Shown: positions 41,661-51,033 of the stretch, one piece after another
Position numbering within the stretch: the first letter of the stretch is position 1
How the letters are laid out: each line of letters starts with the position of its first letter
Assembly (NCBI RefSeq): GCF_900207575.1
Contig: NZ_OAOQ01000008.1
Coordinates: 1 to 64,000 of the forward strand
Direction: 5' to 3'
DNA length: 64,000 bases
Source of the DNA: Cereibacter ovatus
Lineage (GTDB): Bacteria > Pseudomonadota > Alphaproteobacteria > Rhodobacterales > Rhodobacteraceae
Position numbers and translations under genes: made by a program
Notes under the pieces: model-generated
What the model saw: the letters and a program-made list of their open reading frames with translations, nothing else
What the model was told of the DNA's origin: nothing
The model's database searches: none

Positions 41661-43783
41661 CGCGCGGCCTCGATGGCGCGAAGGGCGGCGCGAAGGGCGG
41701 GGCCGGCCCCCTCGGCGCCCGCGCGCCATGCGGCAAGGGCCGGGCCAAGCGACAGGGCATCGAAAGGCGACAACCACAGGATGCGCACATGGACATGGGC
41801 GGGGGCGGTGCGCCCGATCATGTCCTCGACATGCAGGCGGAAGGCGGGCTGTGCGGTGCGCGCGGTCCAGCCCGCCACCAGCGCCGCCGCCCGTGCGGCG
41901 CCACCGGGATCGCCGGGGTCGCGCAGCAGGATGTCTTCCAGCAGCACCAAGCCCTCGCAGGCCCGGTTCAGCGCCTGCCAGCCCGAACACAGCCGGTTCG
42001 CCAGCGCCTCGGCCGTGGGGCGATCGGGGCAGGTGGTGCATGCATGCAGATCGCCGCCCGGCTGACCTTCGAACAGCACGCGCCAGCCCCCGGCCGGATC
42101 GGGCGCCAGCAGCCAGGCATCGGGATCGGCCGCGCGGGCAAACAGCGCCGGCGTGGTGCGCCCCCCCGCCACCCACGGCGCCAGCGGCAGAAGATCGGCG
42201 GCCGGCAACGGCAGGGCAAAGCCGTCGCGGTGCATCAGCAGATCATGCGGCTGCCCGTGCCAGACGATCGCATCCGGCGACACAAGGCCCGGCGGCACCG
42301 GCGCCCCGGGATCAAGCGCAAGGCCCACCGCCGACATCGCCTCGCCGGGCAGGCGGCCGCGGTCCAGATCGGCCAGATGCGCCATCCGCGCGGCAAGGCC
42401 GAAATGCGGATGGGCGGTGCCGGCAAAACGGTTGAATTCCGGAAGTTTGCGCAGGTATCGCGCCCGCCAGTCCACCGCCCAGCGAAGCTGACGGGCGGGG
42501 GTGCGATAGACATGCAGCGCCGCCTGCGCGGTGCCGGGCATCTCTTCGCCCTGAAGCGCAATCAGATAATCCAGCATCCCGACCCGGCGGCGCAGCGCGG
42601 CCGCATCTTCGTCGGCGCGCGGCGTGCACAGGCCATAGCGGCGGCGCAGCCCAGCCAGAGGTGCGGCCACCGCGGCCAGATGGCCCTCGATCATGGTGCG
42701 ATAGCTGGCCATCTGGCCAGCCGCCCGCAGCCGGTAGATCCGCGGCAGATCGACATCGACCGGCACGCGGGCGGCGCTGCGCGGGCGGCCGGGATAGCCC
42801 ATGTCGAAATCGCGCCGGTCCAGCCGGTTGCCCGCCTTCCCGATCCGCGCCGCCGCCAGCTTGTCATGTTCGGCCGCCACCGCCTGCGGATCAAGCGGCA
42901 CCGGCCCGCCGTTGCGTGTCAGCACCAGAAGCGGCGCATCCGGCCGCGGCAAAAGCACCTCGAACACGGTGCCGGGGAAGGCCGCGGGGGCCAGCGGGGC
43001 GCCGCTTTCGGCATCCACAAGCGCAAGGTCGCGCAGGCTTTCGACGCCCTCGATCCGTTCCAGCGCCGCAAGCACCAGATCGGGGCGCGACGGATCGCCC
43101 GGTTCGCTGCGCACCCGCGGCCAGACCGCGGCGGGATCGTCCCAGACATCGGCCCGACGCGCGCCCTCGCGACCCGAGGCTTCGGCGCAATCAAGCCCCT
43201 GAAGCGCCAGCGTCACCGCATGGACGATCTCTGCGGCGACGCGGTTCGGCTTGGCCAGCGGGCGAAGCCCGACCGTGCCGCGCAGATGCAGCCCCTTGCG
43301 CGGGGCCAGCGCGATCAGCGCCGCATCCGATCCGACCATCCGCACCGCCGCAAAGGCCCGCCGCACCGCCGCCAGCGCCACGGCCCCGTCGGTGCGCGGG
43401 GCGGGCACCACGCGAATGGCAAACAGCCCCGTTGCGGGATGCGGCGTGACGAACACCCGGGCCACCCCCGGCAGCGCCGACAGATGCCCCGCCAGATCCA
43501 GCGCCGTCACCGGCCGCCCCGGCAGCACCCGCCGCGGCAGCGGCAAGGCCAGCGCCGAGGGCGCGAACCGCCCCTTGGGATCGGTCAGGTGGTCGCGCAC
43601 CGGATGGTCGGCGCGATAGGCGATCTCGGTCAGGGCAAAGCAGGTCTGTTCCAGCAGCGTGACGCCCGGATCATGCAGGTTGTAATCGGTCCAGATCCCG
43701 CCCGAGGCGCGCTGCGCCGCAGGGATCGCCGCCGCCATCAGCGCCTGAAAGGTCAGCGGCGGGGGCGGGGGATCAAGGCTCAT
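41657..43783 (-). CDS. Baseplate J-like protein 2 (Afp12/Pvc12-like)
   Basis: A 708-residue protein of the eCIS baseplate. The N-terminus carries the signature IWTDYNLHDPGVTLLEQ, as seen in the second baseplate-wedge protein of Photorhabdus/Serratia-type particles. No signal peptide or membrane helix. The ATG at 43783 is chosen because it overlaps the upstream stop (ATGA); a 19-codon longer frame has no support. It forms the wedge with the J-like protein at 44589 and gp25, by family analogy. Confidence 0.85.
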   Translation of the reverse strand: MSLDPPPPPLTFQALMAAAIPAAQRASGGIWTDYNLHDPGVTLLEQTCFALTEIAYRADHPVRDHLTDPKGRFAPSALALPLPRRVLPGRPVTALDLAGHLSALPGVARVFVTPHPATGLFAIRVVPAPRTDGAVALAAVRRAFAAVRMVGSDAALIALAPRKGLHLRGTVGLRPLAKPNRVAAEIVHAVTLALQGLDCAEASGREGARRADVWDDPAAVWPRVRSEPGDPSRPDLVLAALERIEGVESLRDLALVDAESGAPLAPAAFPGTVFEVLLPRPDAPLLVLTRNGGPVPLDPQAVAAEHDKLAAARIGKAGNRLDRRDFDMGYPGRPRSAARVPVDVDLPRIYRLRAAGQMASYRTMIEGHLAAVAAPLAGLRRRYGLCTPRADEDAAALRRRVGMLDYLIALQGEEMPGTAQAALHVYRTPARQLRWAVDWRARYLRKLPEFNRFAGTAHPHFGLAARMAHLADLDRGRLPGEAMSAVGLALDPGAPVPPGLVSPDAIVWHGQPHDLLMHRDGFALPLPAADLLPLAPWVAGGRTTPALFARAADPDAWLLAPDPAGGWRVLFEGQPGGDLHACTTCPDRPTAEALANRLCSGWQALNRACEGLVLLEDILLRDPGDPGGAARAAALVAGWTARTAQPAFRLHVEDMIGRTAPAHVHVRILWLSPFDALSLGPALAAWRAGAEGAGPALRAALRAIEAAR

Positions 43784-44592
43784 TTCGGCGTCTCCGCCGC
43801 GGCGGGCGGGCGCGATCCGGCCATGGTCGGATCGAACCACAGTTGCGTCAGGGAATAGCGGATCACCTTGTCCGGGCCGAAGCTGCTGTTGGCGCGGATC
43901 TGAAGCCGGAAATGATGGCGCAGCGCCGTGGGCACCCAGCGCAGCCGGATACGGTCGGCAAAGCGGCCATACATCGCGGTCTGCGCGCGGATCGGGCGGC
44001 GCCCGAACAGCCAGTTCAGCACCCCGTTGCGCGGGTGAAAGGCGTTCATCGCCACGGCATGAAGCATGGAATAGCGGCCCTCGCCCGGCTCTCCGCCGAC
44101 GCCGGCCATCACCTCGAACGCCTGACAGCCGGTCAGTTCCGGCGTGATGTCGTGCCAGCGCCCGTCGGCGGGCACGGCGTCGTCATCAAGGATCGCGCGG
44201 CCCATCCGGCCCGACATCCGCACCACCCCGTCGACATCCATCCGGCAGCCGGGTTGCGCCTCGTGGACGCCCAGCCGGCCGTCGCGCGTCAGCGTCAGCC
44301 CCGCCACCGCAGCGGGCGCCGCGCCGCCGCGGTCGGGGCGCAGATGCAGGCTGTTGTCGTCGCCATGGTCCATCACCCATGCGGGATAGGGTGTGCCCAC
44401 GCCTTCGTAAAAGCTTAGAACCCGGCGCGACGACCCCAGCGAGGACAGCCGCAACCCGTCGGCCACCGTCTTGGAAAAGCCGTCCTCGACCTGGTTCACG
44501 CTGCTGTCGATCAGGTCGCGGTAGTGTTCCGCGGTCGGAAGCGCGCCCTCGCGGAAGAAGGATTTCAGCGTGGTCCTGTCCTGCGTCGTCAC
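43780..44592 (-). CDS. eCIS fibre- or adaptor-like protein
   Basis: A 270-residue protein starting at a GTG (44592) with AGGAGG seven bases upstream and a GTGA overlap with the previous gene. Its N-terminus (LKSFFREGALPTAEHYRDLI, then DSSVNQVEDGFSKT) is the type found at the base of phage-tail fibres and collar proteins. The middle has a repeat-poor beta-rich segment (LGVHEAQPGCRMDVDG) typical of fibre/tip domains. The long open frame upstream is a shadow of the J-like gene. It lies between the two baseplate genes, so a fibre-attachment role is likely but not certain. Confidence 0.6.
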   Translation of the reverse strand: MTTQDRTTLKSFFREGALPTAEHYRDLIDSSVNQVEDGFSKTVADGLRLSSLGSSRRVLSFYEGVGTPYPAWVMDHGDDNSLHLRPDRGGAAPAAVAGLTLTRDGRLGVHEAQPGCRMDVDGVVRMSGRMGRAILDDDAVPADGRWHDITPELTGCQAFEVMAGVGGEPGEGRYSMLHAVAMNAFHPRNGVLNWLFGRRPIRAQTAMYGRFADRIRLRWVPTALRHHFRLQIRANSSFGPDKVIRYSLTQLWFDPTMAGSRPPAAAETPK

Positions 44593-47500
44593 CGACCTGC
44601 CTCCTGACCCACGATCAACATGTCCCCCACCCGCAGCCGGCCGATGCCGGTCGGCCGCGCCTCTTGTGCCGGCGGCAGGTCGCTGGCCTCGATCGCGTGA
44701 TCGGCGGCCGACAGCGGCAACGCCCACGGCCGCGAGGGGCGGATCACCTGCATCCCCCCCGCCCCGCGCGCGGTATCGATCAGCCGATGGATGCCGCGAT
44801 CGTCCGAGGCGAAATGCAGCACCGAAAAATCCGAGATTTCCTGCACATAATCCAGCGCCGCGATCTGCGCCCGCAGTTGCGCCACATTCAGCGACCAGCC
44901 CAGCCGCGCCAGATCCGGCGCCGCGGTCCAGACCGACAACTGCCGCACCAGATGCTGGCGCAGCCGGTGCGCGCGGGCGCTGTCCTGACTTTCGCGGCCA
45001 AAGCGGACCTGCGCGCGGACCTGAATCCGGTCGAAGGCGGGGTTGACCACCTCGAACCCGGCGAAGGGGCTGGCGTGGCGTTCCAGATGATCGCGCACGC
45101 GGGTCAGCTTGCTGACGTCGAAATGGCGTTCCTGCGGGGGCACGCTGCCGTCGGGGTCGGGCGGCGGCGGATGGCGCACCAGCACCACCGTTGCCCGCCC
45201 CGGCGCGGGGGCGGGGCCGGCATGGGTCAGATGCGGCAGGCATTTGACGTGCCAGACTTCGGGAAAGGCATCCAGCACCAGACATTCGACATCCCAGGGC
45301 GTCACCGCCCGCGCGCGGTGGCGCAGCCGCGCGGCCACCCGTGCCCGCCATGCCGGCGGGGTTTCGGGCGGGCGCGGCGGCAGGCGGCGGCCCACCTCGA
45401 CCGGGGTGCCAAGGCCCGGAAACCCCGGATCAAAGCGCCAGTCGCGCGGCCCCTGCGCCCCCTCGGCCGCCACGACCGACACGCCACTGGCCCAGATCCC
45501 GTTGGTGCGGACCGAGGACAGCACCGGATAGGTTTCAAACCCCGGACGCTCGGCCGAGACCGCCAGCCACACCCCGCCGGGCGGCATGTCGGGGGCGGTT
45601 TCGCTGGCGTCATCGGGCAGGTCCAGAACCATCGTCCCCGGCCGCAACAGGCCGTCGGTGGTGTCCGAGGTGATCGCCGTGGCCGGCAGCACCTGCCAGC
45701 CGGTGTCGGTCAGATAGTGCCAGACCAGCGGCACCCGGTCAGGAACGGTGCGTTCGTGCCCGCTGTCAGCGATGTCGAACAGCAGCGACAGGCGGTCCTT
45801 GGCGGCGGGGCCGGCCAGCTGGACAAACAGCGTGCCATAGCCAAGCCGGGCCGGGAACAGGCCGATGCGGCGGCCGATCCGTTCGGGAAACAGGCCAATG
45901 GTGCCGAAGGGCGTGACCTGCCGCACCCGGTCGCGCGGGCGGGCGGCTTCGTGATCGGACAGCAGGATGGTGTCGGCGGCCTCGTATCCCAGCCGCAGCG
46001 CCGCCACCCGCGGCAGCCATGGCGGGTTGGGCAGCGCCCGCGGTCGCGCCGCCGGCCCGATGGGCAGCAGCCGCGGCCGCATCGCCTGCGCCAGCGCCAT
46101 GGTATAGGGCACCTGCCCCAGCCCCTCGCCCACCCCCGACAGGGTCAGCCGCACCGCGCCGGCGCGCAGCTCGCCGCGGGACCGGGGCAACGACAGGCTG
46201 TCGGCGCCGGTATCGGGCCGGCTGGGCCGCTCTACCGCGCCGTGGCGCTGCCAGTGGCTGGCCAGCCGCCCGTCGGGGCCCGCACGATCCACCAGCGCCG
46301 TGGCGCCCGGCAGCAGCGGGGCCCAGCCCTCGGCCGACAAGAGGCTGGCGGTCACCTGCGGATCGGGCACCGCCGTTCCCGGCGGATACTGCGCGTAATG
46401 GGCGGCAAACCCCCCCGGCCCCACCGGCAGATCGGCCCAGTCCAGCGCGATCGTCACCCGAGAGACCGGCTTGACCGCCATTTCCGGCGCCGCAATCGTC
46501 AGCGTGGCGCCATCGGCGGGGCGGCTGCCGAAGGGCAGGAAGCTTTGATCCGCCGCCACCGGGCCATCATCGTTGAAAGCGGCGAAGCGGCGCAGCCCGG
46601 CCACCCGGACGCGCAGGCCGATGCGGGCGATCTGGTAGCGTTCAAAGAAGCTGACCGGGCAGATCCGCGTTGCGCTGCCGTAGCGGATGGTCAGCCTGGG
46701 CGCGGCGTCGCCCTCGGCCGTGATCGGGGGCTGTTCGGGGCCGATACTCAGGCGCAGGGTCAGGCCGGGGGGCTGGCCGGGCCCGTTGGGCAACACCTGA
46801 CGCACCTCGGGGCGGATCGGGCCTGCGGCGCCCGACAGGGTGACATCGAAGGTGTCGGCAAAGAACGTCTGGAACACGTCCTCGGGGCGGAACAGGAAGC
46901 GCCCCGCCGCATCCTGCGCGAAACATTCCGCCAGAATCGAGTTCCGGGCGCCATGGCCGTTGCCGGTGCGCTGACCGCTAAGGTCATCGCGGCAGGCGTC
47001 GATGCGGGCGCCCAGCACCTGCCAGAACCGCCCCGAGGGCCAGGGCGCGCCCTCGACCAGACCCAGCGTGACGATCCGCCCCAGCAGCAGGCGCAGCGCG
47101 TGGCCTTCGGGCGCACGCTCGGCCAGGGTCTGATAGATCAGCGCCATCGAAGGCGGGCCGGGCCGGGCCGCCACCTCGGCCGCGATCAGGGCGGCGCCGG
47201 CCTCGACGCTGGCATGGCCGAAGGCCAGCACCAGTTCGGGATCGCGCGCCAGTTCCAGCAACACCTCGGGGTCGGCGCCCTTGCGCGGGGCATCGGTGTC
47301 CGGGGTGGTGGCGGTGGCGGGCAGCGCACTGGCCCGGCGCATTTCCAGCCTCACCTCGATCTCGCGCCGGCCTTCGTGCAGGCGGAACATGTCCGAGCTG
47401 ACATCAAGCCCAAGGTTCGGCGCCTGCGCCAGCCGGGCGGTAAAGATGCCGCGGTCGATCGCGCGGTCGGGCGGATCCAGCGAGGCCACGACCCGGGTGA

Positions 47501-48473
47501 TCGCGCCCAGCGTGGCATGGGCCGACACCTGCGGATCGGTCTGCCATGTGATCGCGCCGGTGGCGGCGACCCGCGCGGTGGTGACGGGCGCGGCCAGCAG
47601 GGTGCGGAACTCGGCCGGGGCCGCCGCGGCGCTGCGCGCGATCAGCCGCGCACCCTGCGGCAGCAGATGCGCGGCCGCGCCGGGGGGGATGTGCAGCAGC
47701 ACCCGTTCCGGCTGCGCCGGCGCCGGATGCTGGCCCAGCATCCCGGCAAAGTAGAATTCGGTATGGCGGCGGGTAAAGCGGTTCAGCCGCGCCTCGACCA
47801 CGCCCGCGGCCGTCAGTTCCGCCACCAGAAGCCCGATCGCGGGATCGACCCGCCCCGAGTCAAGCCGCGCCCGCAGCGCCGCCTGCGCCGCCGGCTGCAA
47901 CGAGGCCACCGCATGAACCATCTGATGATGCGCCGCCACAAGGCCGCCGCGCAGGCGGCGCGCCTCAAGGATCGGGTTGCGGGGGCCCTTGGTCGGCGCC
48001 TCGGCCAGACCCAGCGCCGACGACGCCTCGAACAGCACGGCGCGGGTGTCGGCGGCGCGGCTGGAGGCCAGCCGGCTGACGCGGCCTTGCAGGTTCATCT
48101 CGGCGTCAAGGGTATCAAGCGTGTCGGCAAAGACCTCTGGCAACTGGCTGCGGGCGCGGGTCATCCAGTCCTGCAACTGCTGCGCAAGGGCGCGCACATG
48201 GCGGACAAGCGGCGTGGCCCCGGATTCGGCCGCAAGGTCAAAGGCCGCCAGCGCATCGTCGGGCCGGAAGGCCACGATCTCGGCCGCCAGAACCGCGGGT
48301 TCGTGGCGCAACTGGTGGTGCCACGGCTGCGGCGCGCGGGCGGCAATCGCGGCCAGCGCCTCGGCCAGCCCGCCCGGGCGCAGATACGGCGCATCCGTCG
48401 CCAGCGGCAGCGGCAGAACCGATCCGGCCGACATACCCGGCCCCGGCTGCACGCTGCCCCAATCGTCCGTCAC
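44589..48473 (-). CDS. Baseplate J-like protein 1 (Afp11/Pvc11-like)
   Basis: A protein of about 1294 residues, the largest baseplate-wedge component. The C-terminal 300 residues carry the baseplate-J fold (RHRARAVTPWDVECLVLDAF, VVNPAFDRIQVRAQVRFG, LDYVQEISDFSVL), as in eCIS J-like proteins; the rest is beta-rich and Ala/Arg-rich. The start is uncertain: GTG 48473 or ATG 48434 (MSAGSVLPLPL), both in frame and neither with a strong ribosome binding site. It is followed through GTGA by the fibre-like gene. Confidence 0.8.
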   Translation of the reverse strand: MTDDWGSVQPGPGMSAGSVLPLPLATDAPYLRPGGLAEALAAIAARAPQPWHHQLRHEPAVLAAEIVAFRPDDALAAFDLAAESGATPLVRHVRALAQQLQDWMTRARSQLPEVFADTLDTLDAEMNLQGRVSRLASSRAADTRAVLFEASSALGLAEAPTKGPRNPILEARRLRGGLVAAHHQMVHAVASLQPAAQAALRARLDSGRVDPAIGLLVAELTAAGVVEARLNRFTRRHTEFYFAGMLGQHPAPAQPERVLLHIPPGAAAHLLPQGARLIARSAAAAPAEFRTLLAAPVTTARVAATGAITWQTDPQVSAHATLGAITRVVASLDPPDRAIDRGIFTARLAQAPNLGLDVSSDMFRLHEGRREIEVRLEMRRASALPATATTPDTDAPRKGADPEVLLELARDPELVLAFGHASVEAGAALIAAEVAARPGPPSMALIYQTLAERAPEGHALRLLLGRIVTLGLVEGAPWPSGRFWQVLGARIDACRDDLSGQRTGNGHGARNSILAECFAQDAAGRFLFRPEDVFQTFFADTFDVTLSGAAGPIRPEVRQVLPNGPGQPPGLTLRLSIGPEQPPITAEGDAAPRLTIRYGSATRICPVSFFERYQIARIGLRVRVAGLRRFAAFNDDGPVAADQSFLPFGSRPADGATLTIAAPEMAVKPVSRVTIALDWADLPVGPGGFAAHYAQYPPGTAVPDPQVTASLLSAEGWAPLLPGATALVDRAGPDGRLASHWQRHGAVERPSRPDTGADSLSLPRSRGELRAGAVRLTLSGVGEGLGQVPYTMALAQAMRPRLLPIGPAARPRALPNPPWLPRVAALRLGYEAADTILLSDHEAARPRDRVRQVTPFGTIGLFPERIGRRIGLFPARLGYGTLFVQLAGPAAKDRLSLLFDIADSGHERTVPDRVPLVWHYLTDTGWQVLPATAITSDTTDGLLRPGTMVLDLPDDASETAPDMPPGGVWLAVSAERPGFETYPVLSSVRTNGIWASGVSVVAAEGAQGPRDWRFDPGFPGLGTPVEVGRRLPPRPPETPPAWRARVAARLRHRARAVTPWDVECLVLDAFPEVWHVKCLPHLTHAGPAPAPGRATVVLVRHPPPPDPDGSVPPQERHFDVSKLTRVRDHLERHASPFAGFEVVNPAFDRIQVRAQVRFGRESQDSARAHRLRQHLVRQLSVWTAAPDLARLGWSLNVAQLRAQIAALDYVQEISDFSVLHFASDDRGIHRLIDTARGAGGMQVIRPSRPWALPLSAADHAIEASDLPPAQEARPTGIGRLRVGDMLIVGQEAGR

Positions 48474-48571
48474 GATCGGCCCGCCGCACAAGGCACCGCG
48501 TGGCCCAAGGCCCCAGATCCGTCCATCGCCTGCATCTGACCGGTTCCTCCCTCGACATCGGCCCGTATCCC

Positions 48572-49507
48572 TCAGGGTTGCGAGACGAACACCCCTTCCA
48601 GATTGGCCGCATTGCCCTGAACCGCGAAGATCCCGCCCACCGCCCCCGGTGGGCCGGGCCGCGCCGCCCCGGCAAACTGGCTGCTTTCGAAACTCAGCCG
48701 GGCGGCCGGTTCGGCCGCTGTCGGCAGAATCGGCACCCGCATCCCCGCCGCATCGGTAAAGCCGACCCGGCCCTGCCCGCTGGACACCACCCGCGGCGCG
48801 CAAACCCCCAGCCGCGTCCAGGACATCCGCGCAAAGGGCAGCGGCGGCCCGCTGTCCACCACGAAATCGCTGGCGGTAAAGGCCGCCCGCCCGGTGCCAT
48901 GGCCGATGACCAGCGAGAACCGCCCCCGCGCCGTGGTCACCGCGCCGCCGGTGGGGGCAAAGGTCACATGCAGCGGTCCGGTCATCACCGCCTCGCCCGC
49001 CATCGGGATCTCGGTTGCGGTGGGGCTCATGCCGACGACAAGGGGGCCGTCGTAGTCGACCCCCTCCAGCCGGTAGCCCAGCCAGTAAGCCTGCGGCAGC
49101 CGGTCGCCCGATCCAAGGCCCGGGATCGGCCGGGCCACGGCGCGGCGCGTGCCTTCCAGCCGGGCCGCGCCGCCTTCCTCGGCCGGGGTCAGGCCGCGGA
49201 TCGTCTTGCCCTCGATCACCAGATTGCGCGGCAGCGGCCCCGCGTCGCCCCGCGCCACCGCCTTGCCCGAGACGTAAAGCGGCACGCCCCCCGCCGTGCC
49301 CACCGGGCGTTGCAGGAAGGCGCCGGTCATCCGGCGCTGCTGATACAGGTTGATGTCGCAGGGCACCTCGACCCCGAAGCCCAGCTTTTCCGCGGCCTCG
49401 GTCGCGCGGATGTCGTCGGCCACCTCGCCGCAGGCCACCGGGATCAGCCCGCCCAGCACAAGGACGGACGTGGCGATGGATCGGGACAGGGCTCGGCTGC
49501 CAGTCAT
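48572..49507 (-). CDS. Exported protein of unknown function at the head of the eCIS minus arm
   Basis: A 311-residue protein with a signal peptide (hydrophobic stretch ATSVLVLGGLIPVACGEV; the cysteine there is not in a good lipobox). The rest is beta-rich with no motif I recognise. It is the first gene left of the divergent eCIS promoter and is separated from the J-like gene by about 100 bases, so it is probably co-transcribed. An envelope or surface role fits the signal peptide. Confidence 0.6.
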   Translation of the reverse strand: MTGSRALSRSIATSVLVLGGLIPVACGEVADDIRATEAAEKLGFGVEVPCDINLYQQRRMTGAFLQRPVGTAGGVPLYVSGKAVARGDAGPLPRNLVIEGKTIRGLTPAEEGGAARLEGTRRAVARPIPGLGSGDRLPQAYWLGYRLEGVDYDGPLVVGMSPTATEIPMAGEAVMTGPLHVTFAPTGGAVTTARGRFSLVIGHGTGRAAFTASDFVVDSGPPLPFARMSWTRLGVCAPRVVSSGQGRVGFTDAAGMRVPILPTAAEPAARLSFESSQFAGAARPGPPGAVGGIFAVQGNAANLEGVFVSQP

Positions 49508-49605
49508 CGGGACTCCGCGTCAGCTTGGCTGATGCACGGCGCGGATGACAGCGGCACCGCCCGCGCGAACGATCACAACCATACCGCGATCCGATGGTAA
49601 ACAAT

Positions 49606-49673
49606 TCGCTTGTTCTGGCAAGCGATCTTCAACCCCGTAGCGAAAAAGTCGCGAAATGATTGAGCTTGCCAGA
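49606..49673. promoter_or_regulatory. Inverted repeats in the divergent eCIS promoter region
   Basis: TCGCTTG-ttctgg-CAAGCGA (49606-49625) is a perfect 7-base inverted repeat. Overlapping it, TCTGGCAAGC (49614-49623) is repeated in inverse as GCTTGCCAGA (49664-49673), 40 bases away. So one GCTTG-type half-site occurs three times in the 226-base gap between the two arms. A shared regulator of both arms is a reasonable inference. Confidence 0.5.
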
Positions 49674-49733
49674 TTGGTTCAACCTGTGGTTACCTGTCAG
49701 TCAATCGCGCAAGGACGAAAAGGGAGGAGGCCA

Positions 49734-50366
49734 ATGGCCCATTCGTTCCTGAGCGACCGCGGCCGGACCGGCGCGCGGTCGGGGTCCGTGATGACGGGCG
49801 GGCGCAAGGCAGAGCCGGACGCCCGGACCGCCGCGCTGAAGTCGATGGCCACAGGCAGCGCGCAAGTGCAGGCGCTGCACGCCCTGACCGACCGGGCCGC
49901 GGTGCAGCGCGCCGGGCTTGAGGAAGAAGAGCCCCTGCAAGGCCACGCCATCCAACGCGCCGGACCGGAGGAGGAAGAGCCCCTGCAAGGCCACGCCCTG
50001 CAAGCGGCCGGTCAGGACGGCAAGACCGCCCTGCAAGCCATGCCCGACAGCCCCGCGGGCGGCCTTCCCGCGGGCTTGCGCAGCGGGATCGAAAGCCTGT
50101 CGGGCCAGTCGATGGAAGGCGTCCGGGTGCACCGCAACTCGGCCCAGCCCGCAAGGGTCGGCGCCCATGCCTTTGCACAGGGGCACGACATCCACCTTGC
50201 CCCGGGACAGGACCACCACCTGCCACACGAGGCTTGGCATGTCGTCCAGCAGGCCGCCGGCCGCGTCGCCCCCACCACCGAAGTGGCGGGCGTTCCGGTG
50301 AACGACAGCCCGGCGCTGGAACAGGAAGCCGACCGGATGGGCGCCAAAGCCGCGCGCCGGACATGA
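49734..50366 (+). CDS. DUF4157 protein of the eCIS (putative metallopeptidase-like)
   Basis: A 210-residue protein with AGGGAGGAGG upstream of the ATG. The C-terminal half is the DUF4157 fold that is a common companion of extracellular contractile injection systems: [31 protein letters not shown] and the zinc-protease-like HEAWHVVQ (His165, Glu166, His169). The N-terminal half is disordered and carries three 16-residue repeats (residues 57-104). It may be an effector, a toxin carrier or an assembly protease; family function is unsettled. Confidence 0.8.
   Translation: MAHSFLSDRGRTGARSGSVMTGGRKAEPDARTAALKSMATGSAQVQALHALTDRAAVQRAGLEEEEPLQGHAIQRAGPEEEEPLQGHALQAAGQDGKTALQAMPDSPAGGLPAGLRSGIESLSGQSMEGVRVHRNSAQPARVGAHAFAQGHDIHLAPGQDHHLPHEAWHVVQQAAGRVAPTTEVAGVPVNDSPALEQEADRMGAKAARRT
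49902..50045. repeat. Three 48-base tandem units in the DUF4157 gene
   Basis: Units encode [32 protein letters not shown] and a diverged third copy, [16 protein letters not shown]. The acidic block and the LQGHA end are kept in the first two. Confidence 0.85.
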
Positions 50367-50446
50367 GCCCGCAACCGCGCCCCCCCTGCCCGATCGGCAC
50401 CCCGGCCAAAAGCGGCCGGCACATGTCGCAGGCGCCAGCGCCATGA
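50363..50446 (+). CDS. Possible 27-residue coupled mini-gene
   Basis: A short open frame that starts in an ATGA overlap with the DUF4157 stop and ends in an ATGA overlap with the DUF4255 start. The product would be Pro/basic-rich ([18 protein letters not shown]). No homology is apparent and no ribosome binding site precedes it, so it may only serve to carry ribosomes from one gene to the next. Confidence 0.25.
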   Translation: MSPQPRPPCPIGTPAKSGRHMSQAPAP

Positions 50447-51033
50447 TCGACCGGGCGCTCAACACCACGGTCGAGCGCCTGAACGGCCATCTGGCCGCCC
50501 GCTTCCGCACCGGCGAGCCGGTGGTGATGCTGGCCCCCCTGACCGACGCCGAGGGCAAACCCGCCGATACGGTGAAAAACCGCCTTGCGCTGTTCGTGGT
50601 CAACATCGCCGAAGATACCGTGCCGCGCGGCCCACAGGGCGGGCGCGGCACGGCAGGCGGCACGGTGCGGACGGCGCGGCCGGTGCATCTGGACATCTAT
50701 GCCGTGCTGGCCTCGGCGCATGAACCGGACCGCTATCTGGAAGGGCTGAAACTCTTGTCGGCGGCGCTGCTTTTCTTTCAGGCCCAACCGCTGCTGACCA
50801 CGCAAAGCGCACCCGACCTGCCCACGGGCATCGACCGACTGTCCTTTGAACTGGCAAACCTGCGGATCGAGGAAATCAGCCAACTCTGGAGCAACCTCGG
50901 CGGGCGCTATGTGCCCTCGGTGCTGCTGAAAATCCGCTCCTGCACACTGGATGCCGACGCGGTGCAAACGATCGAGCCTGCCATCCGCAGCACCGCCCCC
51001 ACCGTATTGCCTGGGTCCGGGGGCGCGCCATGA
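50443..51033 (+). CDS. DUF4255 / Pvc16-like cap protein
   Basis: A 196-residue protein of the DUF4255 (Pvc16 N-terminal) family, thought to cap the sheath-tube end in eCIS, as gp15/Afp16 does. Family marks are the N-terminal helix [17 protein letters not shown], the central [15 protein letters not shown], then [20 protein letters not shown] and [22 protein letters not shown]. It is coupled to the next gene by ATGA. Confidence 0.85.
   Translation: MIDRALNTTVERLNGHLAARFRTGEPVVMLAPLTDAEGKPADTVKNRLALFVVNIAEDTVPRGPQGGRGTAGGTVRTARPVHLDIYAVLASAHEPDRYLEGLKLLSAALLFFQAQPLLTTQSAPDLPTGIDRLSFELANLRIEEISQLWSNLGGRYVPSVLLKIRSCTLDADAVQTIEPAIRSTAPTVLPGSGGAP

Noticed and set aside
40220-43858. Long plus-strand open frames opposite the tape-measure and J-like genes
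   Set aside because: Arg/Pro/Gly-rich composition with no ribosome binding site; they follow from third-codon GC on the opposite strand.
44379-48539. A 1386-residue plus-strand open frame opposite the large J-like gene
   Set aside because: No motif, heavy His/Arg/Gln composition, and the opposite strand has a matched baseplate protein with coupled neighbours.
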